The translations under genes and the position numbers were made by a program. A stretch of DNA of 64,000 bases from Lysobacter enzymogenes (GTDB taxonomy: Bacteria > Pseudomonadota > Gammaproteobacteria > Xanthomonadales > Xanthomonadaceae), in the NCBI RefSeq assembly GCF_023617245.1, contig NZ_CP067396.1, positions 806,001 to 870,000 on the forward strand, written 5' to 3'. The notes below the pieces were generated by a model. The model saw only the letters and a program-made list of their open reading frames with translations. It was not told the origin of the DNA and did not search any database. Shown in pieces: positions 38,590 to 47,461 of this stretch (position 1 is the stretch's first letter; each line of letters starts with the position of its first letter).

Positions 38590-39968
38590 GGCGTGGCTCC
38601 TGCGGGGGCGGTGGTGACGGCGAGGAAGGGCTCGCCGGTGAGGCGCTGGATCTCGATCAGCGCCAGTTGCGCGTCCAGCGCGGCGTCCAGGCGTTGGCGC
38701 CGGACCGCGACGCTCTCGGCCTGCAGCAGGGCCAGTTCCAGATAACTGATCGCGCCGGCGCGGTAGGCGTACTCGGCGGCTTTCTCCGCGCGCTCCAGGC
38801 GCGGCAGCACGTCTTGCTTCAAGCGTTCGGTTTCCAGCGCGCCGAGGCGGTAACGGCCTTGCGCTTCCACCAGCGTGGAGTACAGCGACAGGCCCTTGGC
38901 CTCGCGCTCGGTTTCCAGCATCGCCAGCTCGGCCTGGGCGCCGCGGATGCCGGGTTCGGCGCGCGCGGCCGCGCCCAGCGGCATCGACACGCTGGCGACG
39001 AAGCCGAAATCGCCGTTCTCCTGCTGCCGGCGCAGGCCCACCTGCCAATCCACGTCGGCCTTGGACTGGGTCTGGGCCAGGCGCACGCGCGATTCGGCGA
39101 TGCGGCGCTGGTCGACGAAGCGGGTCAGTTCCGGGTTGCGTTCCAGCAGGCTCGCCAGCGCGGTCGCGTCCTGGACCTGCGGCAGCGCGAACGGGTCGCC
39201 GGCGACCGCGGCGAAGCCCGGATCGCGCTCGCCCCACAGCGCCGCGAGGAACTGGCGCGCGGCCAGCAACGCGCGCTGCGCGCGGCTGCGGTCGAGCTCG
39301 GCGCGGGCCAGCTGCGCCTGCGCGGTCAGCAGGCCCGACTCGGGCGAGGCGCCGGCCTCCAGGCGCACCCGCGCCGCGGCCACGGCGCGCTTGCGCTGGG
39401 CGATGTCGAACTCGGCCAGTTCGATCCGGCGCTGTTCGGCGACCACCGCCAGGTAACGGCGCGCGGTTTCGGCGAGCAGGTCGAGGCGGCGGCCTTCGCG
39501 GTCCACTGCGAGCGCGTCGATGCGGCTCTGGGCGAAGGCCCGGCGCGCGTCGAGCTTGCCGCCGCGTTCGAACACCGAGGCCAGGGTCAGGGTGACTTCG
39601 GCCGCCTTGGTCCCGCTGAGCGCGCCGGTGCCGAGCGCGTTGTCGATCGCCGCGCCGGCGACGTAGGCGGGCTTCTGCGCGGCGATGTCGCGCTCGGCTT
39701 CGAGCACGCCGCGCTGGTTGCCGAACAGGCGCAGGTCCGGGTGGGTGTCCTGGATCCGGCCGAAGGCATCGTCGAGGGTGAAGACCGAGGACGCGCGGGT
39801 GGACGCGGCGCGCACGGAACCGCGCTGGGCGCCGGTTTCGGCGTGGATGCCGTCCTGCGCGCCGGGCGGCGCGGCGGAAGCGGCGGGTGCAGCAACGGGC
39901 GGCCGCGCCTGTGCGGAAAAGCACAGCGCAGCCGTCAGGACGGCCAGGGCCGTCGGACGCAAACGCAT
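38586..39968 (-). CDS. czcC: TolC-family outer-membrane channel, CzcC type
   Basis: A 460-aa outer-membrane efflux protein with a signal peptide (residues 1-21, cleavage after AQA) and two long alpha-helical repeats typical of the TolC family ('AFGRIQDTHPDLRLFGNQRGVLEAERDIAAQKP' region, and the later 'LEAGASPESGLLTAQAQLARAELDRSRAQ' region). It is the first structural gene of the czcCBA operon, coupled by an ATGA overlap to czcB. Its substrate is defined by CzcA. Confidence 0.9.
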
Positions 39969-40060
39969 GGGGTTGTCTCCTGAATCGCTGTAGACGCCGC
40001 GGCCTCAAGGGCGCGGCGAGAGCGGACGTCGTGTCCGTGCCGGCGACGGCCGGCGGCGAC

Positions 40061-40420
40061 TCAGGCGCGGATCGGCGGGCGCAGCGGTTGCGTGGGATCG
40101 GCCGCGACGAAGGCCGTGGCGCGCGCCGGAAGCGGGCTCGCGGGGGAGGGGGCGAGCAGCCCCAGCTCGATGCGCGGCAGCAGGGCGGCCTGCACGGCGC
40201 AGCAATGGGTGAGGTGGCGTTGCAGGTCGCCGCAGCCGTCCTGGTCGGGCAGGCCGCCGGCGTGGGCGGCGTCGAACACCAGGGCGGCGTCCGGCACCAG
40301 GTCGTCCAGTTCGCTGACTTCGCCGGCGAAGGCCAGCACCGGCTTGAACAGCATCACCGCGATCAGCACCCCGAAGACGAGGTGGCGCATGACGTTGGCG
40401 AGGGCGGACCGGGCGGGCAT
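40061..40420 (-). CDS. Small exported His/Cys protein heading the czc operon (CzcI-like position)
   Basis: A 119-aa protein with a hydrophobic signal segment (about residues 10-31, ending AFAGE). The mature part is acidic, then has 'DQDGCGDLQRHLTHCCAVQ', a cluster of His and Cys that could bind metal, and a Pro/Ala-rich end. It is not recognised by family, but small periplasmic metal-responsive proteins (CzcI type) sit at the front of czc operons. The gap to czcC is 92 bases. The start may instead be Met11 (40390), which lies right before the hydrophobic segment. Confidence 0.65.
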   Translation of the reverse strand: MPARSALANVMRHLVFGVLIAVMLFKPVLAFAGEVSELDDLVPDAALVFDAAHAGGLPDQDGCGDLQRHLTHCCAVQAALLPRIELGLLAPSPASPLPARATAFVAADPTQPLRPPIRA

Positions 40421-40427
40421 GGGCGCG

Positions 40428-40457
40428 ATCTTAGAAGCCGGCGCGCGCGCAATACAA
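40428..40457 (-). promoter_or_regulatory. Candidate sigma-70-like promoter of the czc operon
   Basis: On the minus strand TTGTAT (40457-40452), an 18-base spacer and TAAGAT (40433-40428) lie 8 bases before the first codon. If real, transcription starts at or near the upstream ATG, which would favour Met11 (40390) as the translation start or a leaderless message. Confidence 0.35.
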
Positions 40458-40808
40458 TTTCACCGGGGCGCAGATCGTTCAGTCTGAGCCTGCATTTCGT
40501 GCGCCAGGCAGCGCTATCGCGCGCGCGGGCCGCGGCGCCTGGCGCGGACGCGCGCCTGGGCGCCGCGATGCCGCGACCTTGCGCCGCAGGCGCCAGTGGA
40601 CCGATTGCGCATCGCGCCGGCGTCGCGCCCCCGCGATAATCCGCGCCGCGCGGCAGGACGCTGGGGCGCGGACGGCACGGCCGCATCCGCCAGGAGCGGT
40701 CAATGCGGTGCATTCGCCGCGTCACATCCCGGCCCTAATCTGCGCGCGCATCTGGCGGTCCGTAGTCCGCAATTCGCATTCTGCAGTCGGTGGTACAGGG
40801 GGTTGGCA
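40458..40808. other. Gene-free region between the czc operon and the TonB-C gene
   Basis: About 350 bases of very GC-rich sequence, then a lower-GC patch at 40740-40800 (ATTCGCATTCTGCAGTC) that likely holds the promoter of the next gene. No gene is supported. Confidence 0.5.
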
Positions 40809-41897
40809 GTGAAGTTTGTGATCGAGCCGGTGCGCATCGTCGCCGCCGGCCAGGGCCCGGGCGCGCGCCGCAGGAATGGCGCGTGGGGATGGCAGGACGC
40901 CGCAGCCGGCGTCGCCTTGGGTCTGGGGCTGGCGATCTTGTCGGGATGCGGTTCCGGCCAGCCGGCCGCGTCCGAATCGGCCGCCGCGGCGCCGGCGTCC
41001 GCGCAGGACGCCGCCGACCGCGCCGCGCCGCTGCCGCCGGCGCTGGACGAACTCGATGCCGGCGGCCTGCGCGACCGCGCCGCGCGCGCGCTGCGCGAGC
41101 AACGCATCCACACCCCGGCCGGCGACAGCGCGGTCGATTATTACCTGGCCCTGCGCGAGAAGGCCCCCGGCCACGCCGACGTCGCCGCCGCGCTGACCGA
41201 GCTGCAGCCGTACGTGGTGATCGCCGGCGAGCAGGCGCTGGCCGACGGCGACCTGGCCGAATCGCGGCGCCTGACCGACCTGCTGGCGCGCATGGACCCG
41301 CAGGCGCCGGCGCTGCCGCGCCTGCGCGAGGGCCTGCGCAGCGCGCAGGGCGAACACGAGCGGCGCGCGCGCGAAGACGCCGAGCGGCTGGCGGGCGAAC
41401 GCGCCGAGGCCGCGACCCTGGCCCGCACCCAGGCCGCGCAACGCACCGCCGCGGCCAACGCCGCGCTCAAGGCCCAGGCCAACGCCAGCGCGGCGGCGGC
41501 CGACGAGGCCGCGGCGCGCGCTTCGACCCCGCCGGCGCCGGTGCCGCATCCGGCCGCGGCGCATCCGGCCGGGGCGAGCGCCGCGGCCGCGGCCGCGTCC
41601 GCCGCGCCCGCGCCGGCCGCGCCCAAGCCGGCGGCCAAGATCGCGCCGCGCCTGATCGCCGACGCCAGCCCGCGTTACCCGTCGGTGGCGATCACCCGCA
41701 AGCTCGAAGGCAGCGTCGAGGTCGCCTTCACCATCCAGCCCGACGGCAGCACCGGCGCGGCGCGGGTGCTGTCCTCGCAGCCGGTCGGGGTGTTCGACGA
41801 GGCCGCGCTGTCGGCGGTGGCGCGGCTGCGTTTCGAAGCCAGCGGCCAGAGCCATCCGGCCCGGCGCACCTTGAACTTCAGGCTGCCGCGGCGCTGA
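40809..41897 (+). CDS. TonB C-terminal domain protein with a lipoprotein-like N-terminus
   Basis: A 362-aa protein. The start is GTG at 40809 after a purine-rich AGGGGG site. A basic stretch (ARRRNG) precedes a hydrophobic segment and a lipobox-like 'AILSGC' (Cys47). Residues about 60-170 are helical, 175-235 a charged helix (probable coiled coil, RAREDAERLAGERAEAATL), 240-275 an Ala/Pro linker, and 275-362 a TonB C-terminal fold ('ADASPRYPSVAITRKLEGSV', 'FDEAALSAVARLRFEAS'). A classical TonB has an uncleaved inner-membrane anchor; this one may instead be a lipoprotein, which is odd. It stands alone without exbB/exbD. Confidence 0.75.
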   Translation: MKFVIEPVRIVAAGQGPGARRRNGAWGWQDAAAGVALGLGLAILSGCGSGQPAASESAAAAPASAQDAADRAAPLPPALDELDAGGLRDRAARALREQRIHTPAGDSAVDYYLALREKAPGHADVAAALTELQPYVVIAGEQALADGDLAESRRLTDLLARMDPQAPALPRLREGLRSAQGEHERRAREDAERLAGERAEAATLARTQAAQRTAAANAALKAQANASAAAADEAAARASTPPAPVPHPAAAHPAGASAAAAAASAAPAPAAPKPAAKIAPRLIADASPRYPSVAITRKLEGSVEVAFTIQPDGSTGAARVLSSQPVGVFDEAALSAVARLRFEASGQSHPARRTLNFRLPRR

Positions 41898-42061
41898 GCG
41901 CGGGCCGCGCGCAGCGGCTCGCGGCCGGTCGCACGATCGGCCGGCGCACGGCGGGCCGGACCACGAACCGCCCGCCGGGCCGGCGCGCGCCGGACCGGCC
42001 CCGGCCCGGCGCTTCGGCGCCGCGGTTGGCGCGGTTGGCGCGAGCGGCCACAATGCCGCGC

Positions 42062-42766
42062 ATGGACAACGCCACCTCTGACGCGGCCGTCGCCGCCCCG
42101 CTCGAAACCGTCGAAATCGAAACCGGCCCGCAGCCGGCCTGGACCGTGCTGTGGCTGCACGGCCTGGGCGACAGCGGCGAAGGCTGGGCGCCGGTGGTGC
42201 CCGAGCTGGTGCGCAAGGACTGGCCGGCGCTGCGCTTCGTGTTCCCGCACGCGCCGGTGCGGGCGGTCACGATCAACAACGGCGCGCGCATGCGCGCCTG
42301 GTACGACATCCGCGATTTCCAGGACCTCGCCAACCGCGCCGACGAGGCCGGGGTGGAGGAGTCGGTGGCCCAGGTCGAGGCGCTGATCGCGCGCGAGGCC
42401 GGGCGCGGCGTGCCGGCTGCGCGCGTGATCCTGGCCGGATTCTCCCAGGGCGGCGCGATCGCCCTGGCCGCGGGCCTGCGCCGGCGCGAGCCGCTGGCCG
42501 GCCTGATCGCGCTGTCGACCTACCTGCCGATGGCCGACCGCCTGGTCCGCGAGGCCGCGCCCGCGGCCAGCGCGCAGCCGCTGTTCATGGCCCACGGCAG
42601 CTACGACCCGGTGGTGCCGTTCCAGGGCGGAGAGATGGCCGCCGCGCGCCTGCGCACGCTCGGCTTCGACATCGACTGGCACACCTATCCGATGGCGCAC
42701 CAGGCCTGCGCCGAGGAAATCGACGCGGTCGCCGCCTGGTTGTCGCAGCGCTTCGCCGCCGCCTGA
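42062..42766 (+). CDS. Carboxylesterase / phospholipase of the alpha/beta hydrolase fold
   Basis: A 234-aa cytosolic esterase of the acyl-protein thioesterase group (Abhydrolase_2). 'VLWLHGLGDSGEGWAPV' is the family start motif. The triad is visible: Ser128 in GFSQGG, Asp in 'GSYDPVVPF' and His in 'YPMAHQACAEEI'. In-frame ATG codons at 42053 and 42062 are both possible. Substrate is not defined. It stands between the TonB-C gene and the AlgZ/AlgR pair and does not overlap either. Confidence 0.88.
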   Translation: MDNATSDAAVAAPLETVEIETGPQPAWTVLWLHGLGDSGEGWAPVVPELVRKDWPALRFVFPHAPVRAVTINNGARMRAWYDIRDFQDLANRADEAGVEESVAQVEALIAREAGRGVPAARVILAGFSQGGAIALAAGLRRREPLAGLIALSTYLPMADRLVREAAPAASAQPLFMAHGSYDPVVPFQGGEMAAARLRTLGFDIDWHTYPMAHQACAEEIDAVAAWLSQRFAAA

Positions 42767-42831
42767 GCCGGCCTGTCTGAGCCCGCCCATCCGAGCCCGC
42801 CCGTCTGAGCCCGCCGCCGAACCGCGCGCCC

Positions 42832-43902
42832 ATGGCCGACCTGCGTAGCGGCACCGCCGCGAGCGAACCCGAGCCCTGGCTGCCGGACCTGTGCCGGCTG
42901 CCGCGGCTGGTGGTGATGCTGAGCATGGCCGAGCTGATCGTGATCGTGCTGGCGCTGGCCCCGGACGGCAGCGCCTGGAACCTGAGCCGGTTCGTGTCCT
43001 CCAGCGCCTTCGCCCTGTGGCTGGCGCTGGCGATCTCGGTGCTGCTGTGCGTCTCGCGCCGGCAGCTGTCGCGGCTGCCGCCGGGGCTGGGCGGCTTCAT
43101 CGCCACCGCCACCGCCGCCGCCATCGCCGCCGCGGTGGCGGCGGTCACCCATTGGATCGACTCGGTCACCGGGGTCGGCCTGATCCCGGCCGGCACCACG
43201 TTCGCGCGCTTCGTCGGCGGCACCGCGGCGATCGCGATCCTGGCGGTGAGCGTGGTGCTGCGCTACCTCTACGTCAACGACAGCTGGAAGGCGCAGGTCC
43301 GCGCCAACGCGCGCGCCGAGGTCGAGGCGCTGCAGGCGCGGATCAAGCCGCATTTCCTGTTCAACAGCATGAACACCATCGCCGGGCTGGTGCGCAGCGA
43401 CCCGGCCGTGGCCGAGCGGGCGGTGCTGGACCTGTCGGACCTGTTCCGGGCCGCGCTGGGCGCGTCCAAGAGCGATTCCAGCCTGACCGAGGAGGTCGAG
43501 CTGGCCGAGCGCTACCTGGCGATCGAGCAGCTGCGCCTGGGCGAGCGGCTGCGGGTGGTCTGGCGCAAGCGCGAGCCGCTGCCGTGGAAGATGCCGCTGC
43601 CGCGGCTGGTGCTGCAGCCGCTGGTCGAGAACGCGGTCCTGCACGGGATCTCGCGCCTGCCCGGCGGCGGCGAGGTCGAAATCGAGCTGACCCAGCTCAG
43701 CGACCACCTGCTGTTGCGCATCCGCAACCCCGCCCCGGCCCCGGCCGAGGCCCGCGCCGGCGCCCGCCATGCCCAGCACAGCATCGGCCAGCGCCTGCGC
43801 TATGCCTATGGACCCACGGCGCGGATGACCGCAGGATGGGACGGGGGCTACTATCTGTGCGAACTGCACGTGCCGACCGGGGTGGAGGCGCAGAGCCGAT
43901 GA
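42832..43902 (+). CDS. algZ: LytS/AlgZ-family sensor histidine kinase
   Basis: A 356-aa kinase with four membrane helices (about residues 25-150) and no large periplasmic domain. The His_kinase domain starts at about 165: 'LQARIKPHFLFNSMNTI' holds the phosphoacceptor His174, and the ATPase part has 'LVLQPLVENAVLHGI' (N box). Glycine-rich G motifs are poor, as in AlgZ/FimS. A 4-bp ATGA at the end overlaps one possible start of the regulator. In Xanthomonas and Pseudomonas the pair controls twitching motility and surface traits. Confidence 0.88.
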   Translation: MADLRSGTAASEPEPWLPDLCRLPRLVVMLSMAELIVIVLALAPDGSAWNLSRFVSSSAFALWLALAISVLLCVSRRQLSRLPPGLGGFIATATAAAIAAAVAAVTHWIDSVTGVGLIPAGTTFARFVGGTAAIAILAVSVVLRYLYVNDSWKAQVRANARAEVEALQARIKPHFLFNSMNTIAGLVRSDPAVAERAVLDLSDLFRAALGASKSDSSLTEEVELAERYLAIEQLRLGERLRVVWRKREPLPWKMPLPRLVLQPLVENAVLHGISRLPGGGEVEIELTQLSDHLLLRIRNPAPAPAEARAGARHAQHSIGQRLRYAYGPTARMTAGWDGGYYLCELHVPTGVEAQSR

Positions 43903-43919
43903 AGGGTGCGAGGCTGGCC

Positions 43920-44654
43920 ATGAGAGTGGTGATCGCTGACGACGAACCGTTGGCGCGCGAACGCCTGCGCGGGCTGCTGGCGCTGCGGCCGGACGTGGAG
44001 GTCGTCGCCGAAGCCGCCGACGGCCAGCACGCCCTGCACGCCTGCGCCGAGCACCGGCCGGATCTGGTCCTGCTCGACATCGCCATGCCCGGCATCGACG
44101 GCCTGGAGGCCGCGCGCCACCTGGCCGCGTTCGAGCCGCGCCCGGCGGTGGTGTTCTGCACCGCCTACGACGCCCACGCGCTGTCGGCGTTCGAGGCCGA
44201 GGCGATCGATTACCTGGTCAAGCCGGTGCGGGCCGAGCGCCTGGACGCCGCGCTCGAGCGCGTGCGCACCTTCGCCGCCGGGCGCGAGCGCGCCGGCGAC
44301 GGCGAGACCGCGCCGGGCCAGGTCCGCAGCCACCTGTGCGCGCGCCTGCGCGGCAGCCTGCGGCTGATCCCGATCGAGGACGTGCATTACCTGCACGCCG
44401 AAGAGAAGTACGTGATCGTCCACCACGCGCGCGGCGAGGACCTGATCGAGGAATCGCTCAAGTCGCTGGAGGACGAATTCGGCGAACGCTTCGTGCGCAT
44501 CCACCGCAACTGCCTGGTGGCGCGGCACGAGATCGTCGAACTCAAGCGCAACGCCGAGGGCCACGTGCAGGCGATCCTGCGCCACGGCAAGCAGCCGCTG
44601 GAAGTGAGCCGGCGCTGCGTGGCGTCGCTGCGCGAGACATTGAAGCACCTGTGA
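43920..44654 (+). CDS. algR: LytTR-family response regulator, AlgR
   Basis: A 244-aa regulator. The receiver domain (1-118) has 'VVIADDEPLARERL', phosphoacceptor Asp53 (LVLLDIAMPGIDG) and 'DYLVKPVRAERL'. The LytTR DNA-binding domain occupies about 140-240 ('EDVHYLHAEEKYVIVHH', 'FVRIHRNCLVARHEIVEL'). The ATG at 43899, overlapping the kinase stop as ATGA, would add seven residues; 43920 gives the usual beginning. It is followed by hemC after a repeat-rich gap, the same algZ-algR-hemC order as in pseudomonads and xanthomonads. Confidence 0.9.
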   Translation: MRVVIADDEPLARERLRGLLALRPDVEVVAEAADGQHALHACAEHRPDLVLLDIAMPGIDGLEAARHLAAFEPRPAVVFCTAYDAHALSAFEAEAIDYLVKPVRAERLDAALERVRTFAAGRERAGDGETAPGQVRSHLCARLRGSLRLIPIEDVHYLHAEEKYVIVHHARGEDLIEESLKSLEDEFGERFVRIHRNCLVARHEIVELKRNAEGHVQAILRHGKQPLEVSRRCVASLRETLKHL

Positions 44655-45133
44655 TCGCGGCGCGGGCGATGGGCCCGCCTTCTCGCTTGAAAACCGGTCG
44701 CCCCCTGTAGGCGCTGCGCAAGCTGCGACCGCGGGGCTGCCGTTTGCGTCGCAAGCGCAGGATCGCGGTCGCAGCTTGCGCAGCGCCTAGAGGGGCTTGC
44801 GTTGCGACAGCGCAGACCGGCACACACCGCGCCTCGACCGCAAGCCCCAAGCCGTTCTTCCCGCGAACGCGGGAATCCAGAGCCTTCAGCGCCATCCCCC
44901 CAACCGTCATTCCCGCGGATGCGGGAATCCAGAGCCTTCAGCGCCATCCCTCAACCGTCATTCCCGCGAACGCGGGAATCCAGAGCCTTCAGCGACATCT
45001 CCCCAACTGTCATTCCCGCCTTCGCGGGAATGACGGCCTGGAGGGCGATGCCGCCCCTTGTTCGATCACGCGCCCCGCCGCGCCTTCCCGGCCCCCTTTG
45101 GCCGCAACCCGCCGCAGCGGCGATAATGCCGGC
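44655..45133. repeat. Family B hairpin and a four-copy 51-bp direct-repeat array before hemC
   Basis: A long hairpin of the family B element occupies 44702-44794 (arms about 31 bp, with TGCGACCGCG facing CGCGGTCGCA). Then four near-identical units starting at 44852, 44904, 44955 and 45007 (period 51-52) each contain TTCCCGCG-N3-5-CGCGGGAAT followed by CCAGAGCCTTCAGCG. This is the widespread ATTCCCGCnnnnGCGGGAAT element, here tandemly amplified. No gene is present. Confidence 0.85.
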
Positions 45134-46075
45134 ATGAAGACCCTGCGCATCGCCACCCGCAAGAGCCCGCTCGCCCTGTGGCAGAGCGAGCATGTCGCCG
45201 ACCGCCTGCGCGCCGCGCACCCCGGCCTCACGGTGACCCTGGTGCCGATGAGCACGCGCGGCGACGAGGTGCTGGACCGCTCGCTCGCGGCGATCGGCGG
45301 CAAGGGCCTGTTCCTCAAGGAGCTGGAACTGGCGATGCAGCGCGGCGAAGCCGACTGCGCCGTGCACTCGCTAAAGGACGTGCCGATGGAGCTGGAACCC
45401 GGCTTCGCTTTGCCGGCCGTGCTCGAACGCGCAGACTACGCCGACGCCTTCGTCAGCAACCATCACGACGGCATCGAGAACCTCCCGCCGGGGGCGCGCG
45501 TGGGCACCTCCTCGCTGCGCCGGCAGGCGCAGTTGCGCGCGCTGCGTCCGGACCTGCAGCTGCAGGACCTGCGCGGCAACGTCAACACCCGCCTGGCCAA
45601 GCTCGACGCCGGCGACTACGACGCCATCGTCCTGGCCTGCGCCGGCCTGCAGCGGCTCGGCCTGGACGCGCGCATCCGCCGCCGCCTGGAGGCGCCGCAC
45701 TGGCTGCCGGCGCCGGCGCAGGGTGCGATCGCGGTGGAATGCCGCGAAGACGACGCGGCCACGCGCGCGCTGTGCGCCGCGCTCGACCACGCCGCCACCC
45801 GCACCTGCGTCGAGGCCGAGCGGGCGATGAACCGCAGCCTGCACGGCAGCTGCCACGTGCCGGTCGCGGCCTATGCCTGGCTCGACGGCGAACACCTGCG
45901 CCTGGACGGCCAGGTCGGTAGCGCCGGCGACGGCCGCAGCGTGCGCGCGCACGGCGAAGGCCGCGGCGACGCGCCGCAATGCCTGGGAATCGAAGTGGCG
46001 GGCCGGCTGCTGGAGCAGGGCGCGGGCGAGTTCATCGCCGCGTCGCTGCAGGGCGGGCTTGGTGAAGACGACTGA
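45134..46075 (+). CDS. hemC: Hydroxymethylbilane synthase (porphobilinogen deaminase)
   Basis: A 313-aa cytosolic enzyme of haem synthesis that links four porphobilinogen units into hydroxymethylbilane. Motifs: '[21 protein letters not shown]' at the N-terminus, '[14 protein letters not shown]', '[12 protein letters not shown]' (with the catalytic Asp in SLKD), '[11 protein letters not shown]', '[14 protein letters not shown]', and the dipyrromethane-binding Cys240 in '[14 protein letters not shown]'. Length is normal. It lies downstream of algR in conserved order, but the array between them suggests a separate promoter. Confidence 0.96.
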   Translation: MKTLRIATRKSPLALWQSEHVADRLRAAHPGLTVTLVPMSTRGDEVLDRSLAAIGGKGLFLKELELAMQRGEADCAVHSLKDVPMELEPGFALPAVLERADYADAFVSNHHDGIENLPPGARVGTSSLRRQAQLRALRPDLQLQDLRGNVNTRLAKLDAGDYDAIVLACAGLQRLGLDARIRRRLEAPHWLPAPAQGAIAVECREDDAATRALCAALDHAATRTCVEAERAMNRSLHGSCHVPVAAYAWLDGEHLRLDGQVGSAGDGRSVRAHGEGRGDAPQCLGIEVAGRLLEQGAGEFIAASLQGGLGEDD

Positions 46076-46084
46076 GCAGGAGGG

Positions 46085-46510
46085 GGCCCCGATGCTTTCG
46101 TGTCCGATGCTGCATGGCGACCTGAGCGAAGAGCGTCGGGCCTGAAGCCCCTCCCACAACAGCCGCGCAAGCCGCGGGGCTGTTGTGGGAGGGGCTTCAG
46201 CCCCGACGCTTTCGTGTCCGATGCTGCGTGGCGATCTGAGCGAAGAGCATCGGGCCTGAAGGCTCTCCCACAACAGCCGCGCAAGCCGCGGGGGGCTGCT
46301 GTGGGAGGGGTTTCAGCCTCGACGCTTTTGTGTCCGCTGCTGTGCTGCGACCTGAGCGAAGAGCGTCGGGCCTGAAGGCCCTCCCACAACAGCCACGCCA
46401 TGCAAGCCGCCAAGGCTGTTGTGGGAGGGGCTTCAGCCCCGACGCTTTTGTATCCGCTGCCGCGCAGCGACCTGAGCGAAAGGCATCGGACCTGAAAGCC
46501 CTTCCACCGG
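46085..46510. repeat. Tandem array of about 115-bp units, each an inverted pair of family A repeats
   Basis: About 3.5 copies start near 46092, 46208, 46323 and 46443. Each unit runs: a 25-base link (CTTTCGTGTCCGATGCTGC), GACCTGAGCGAAGAGCGTCG, the family A core, CCCACAACAGCC, a GC-rich loop, then the reverse complement of the core. Each unit would fold into a hairpin of about 80 bases. The last unit is truncated and runs into the end of the DUF481-like gene. No gene lies in 46076-46512. Confidence 0.9.
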
Positions 46511-46512
46511 GC

Positions 46513-47226
46513 TCAGAACCGACGGATCAGTTCGATCGAACTTTCGGCGCTGTCGGTGCCGCCGCCGCCTTTGTTGTCGTGGCGGATGGCGAAGTCGGTT
46601 TCCAGTTTCCAGTTCGGGTACAGGTCTACGTCCAGCCGCACCGACTGTTTGACGAAGGTGTCGCCGCGGCCGCTTTCGACCTGCACGCGCTGGGTCCAGC
46701 GGGCGCGGTCGGTGAGGCGCTGGCCGAGGTTGAGCTCGCCGCGGAACACCGCGCCGGTGCGGTTGATGCCGTCGTCGTACAGCGGCGCCAGGCGGTAGCC
46801 GGCGCCGAAACTCAGGCCGATCTGGGTCGGACCGTCGCGCATGGCCTGAACGCCGTAGCGGGCGCCGATGCGGTGGTCGTTGGAATACATCGCCCGGCTC
46901 TCGCGCGAGCTGGCGGGGGCGCTGACGCCGCCGATGCCGACGCGCTGCTGGCCGGGCAGGAACACGTTGGGCCGCAGCGGCGGCAGTTCGGCCGGGTCGA
47001 TGTCGGGCAGGCGCTGCTTCGGCGCCATCGCCACGCGCCATTCTTCGTCGCCGCAGCGGGTCGAAAAACAGTACAGGCGCATCTGCGCCGGATCGCTGGC
47101 GATGGCGATCAACGTCGGGTCCCCGCCGAAGGCGGGATTGGGCAATGTGACCAGGGGCGCGCCGAGCAGGGCGAGCCCGATTGCACCGAGCATCGTCTGG
47201 AAGCGGTCGTGGAGACGGCCCAGCAT
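46513..47226 (-). CDS. Outer-membrane beta-barrel protein, DUF481-like
   Basis: A 237-aa exported protein. A signal-like hydrophobic segment at about 12-33 (MLGAIGLALLGAPLV) suggests that Met12 (47193) may be the true start. The C-terminal part has alternating amphipathic strands (FRGELNLGQRLTDRARWTQR, VKQSVRLDVDLYPNWKLETD) and ends in '...SSIELIRRF' with a final Phe, as in outer-membrane barrels and DUF481/YdiY-like proteins. A small Cys pair (YCFSTRCGDEEW) lies near the mature N-terminus. Function unknown. Confidence 0.7.
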   Translation of the reverse strand: MLGRLHDRFQTMLGAIGLALLGAPLVTLPNPAFGGDPTLIAIASDPAQMRLYCFSTRCGDEEWRVAMAPKQRLPDIDPAELPPLRPNVFLPGQQRVGIGGVSAPASSRESRAMYSNDHRIGARYGVQAMRDGPTQIGLSFGAGYRLAPLYDDGINRTGAVFRGELNLGQRLTDRARWTQRVQVESGRGDTFVKQSVRLDVDLYPNWKLETDFAIRHDNKGGGGTDSAESSIELIRRF

Positions 47227-47415
47227 AATGCCATGGAACCGGTTACAGGACGGCGACCGAAGTGCGCATCGGACAGCTTTCGGTCACGCAAGTGGTGCAT
47301 TGGTCCGATTCGATCTCCAGGCCGGCCGCACCCACGCCGGGCGGCAGTCGATACCAGGGGCCGCGTCCTGTAAGCGCCGCGGGCGCGAAACTAAATGTGA
47401 AGATCATGGCAATAT

Positions 47416-47433
47416 TCAGGCTATTTAGCCTGA
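47416..47433. promoter_or_regulatory. Near-perfect palindrome TCAGGCTA-TT-TAGCCTGA
   Basis: Perfect 8-bp arms around two bases, 29 bases after the stop of the soeC-like gene and about 190 bases before the DUF481-like gene on the same strand. It is in a lower-GC patch. It could be an operator or a hairpin at the end of the soe transcript; there is no T-tract. Confidence 0.4.
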
Positions 47434-47461
47434 TGCGACCGGCTTTCGAGGCGTCGCGGCC

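Noticed and set aside
44852..45035. Possible CRISPR array (51-bp direct repeats)
   Set aside because: The sequence between palindromes is the same in all units, so there are no spacers; it is a tandemly amplified intergenic element.
46100..47373. Open frames across the tandem array and the DUF481-like gene
   Set aside because: They read repeated palindromes (recurring ASGLKPLPQQPR-like words) and then antisense to a plausible outer-membrane protein gene.
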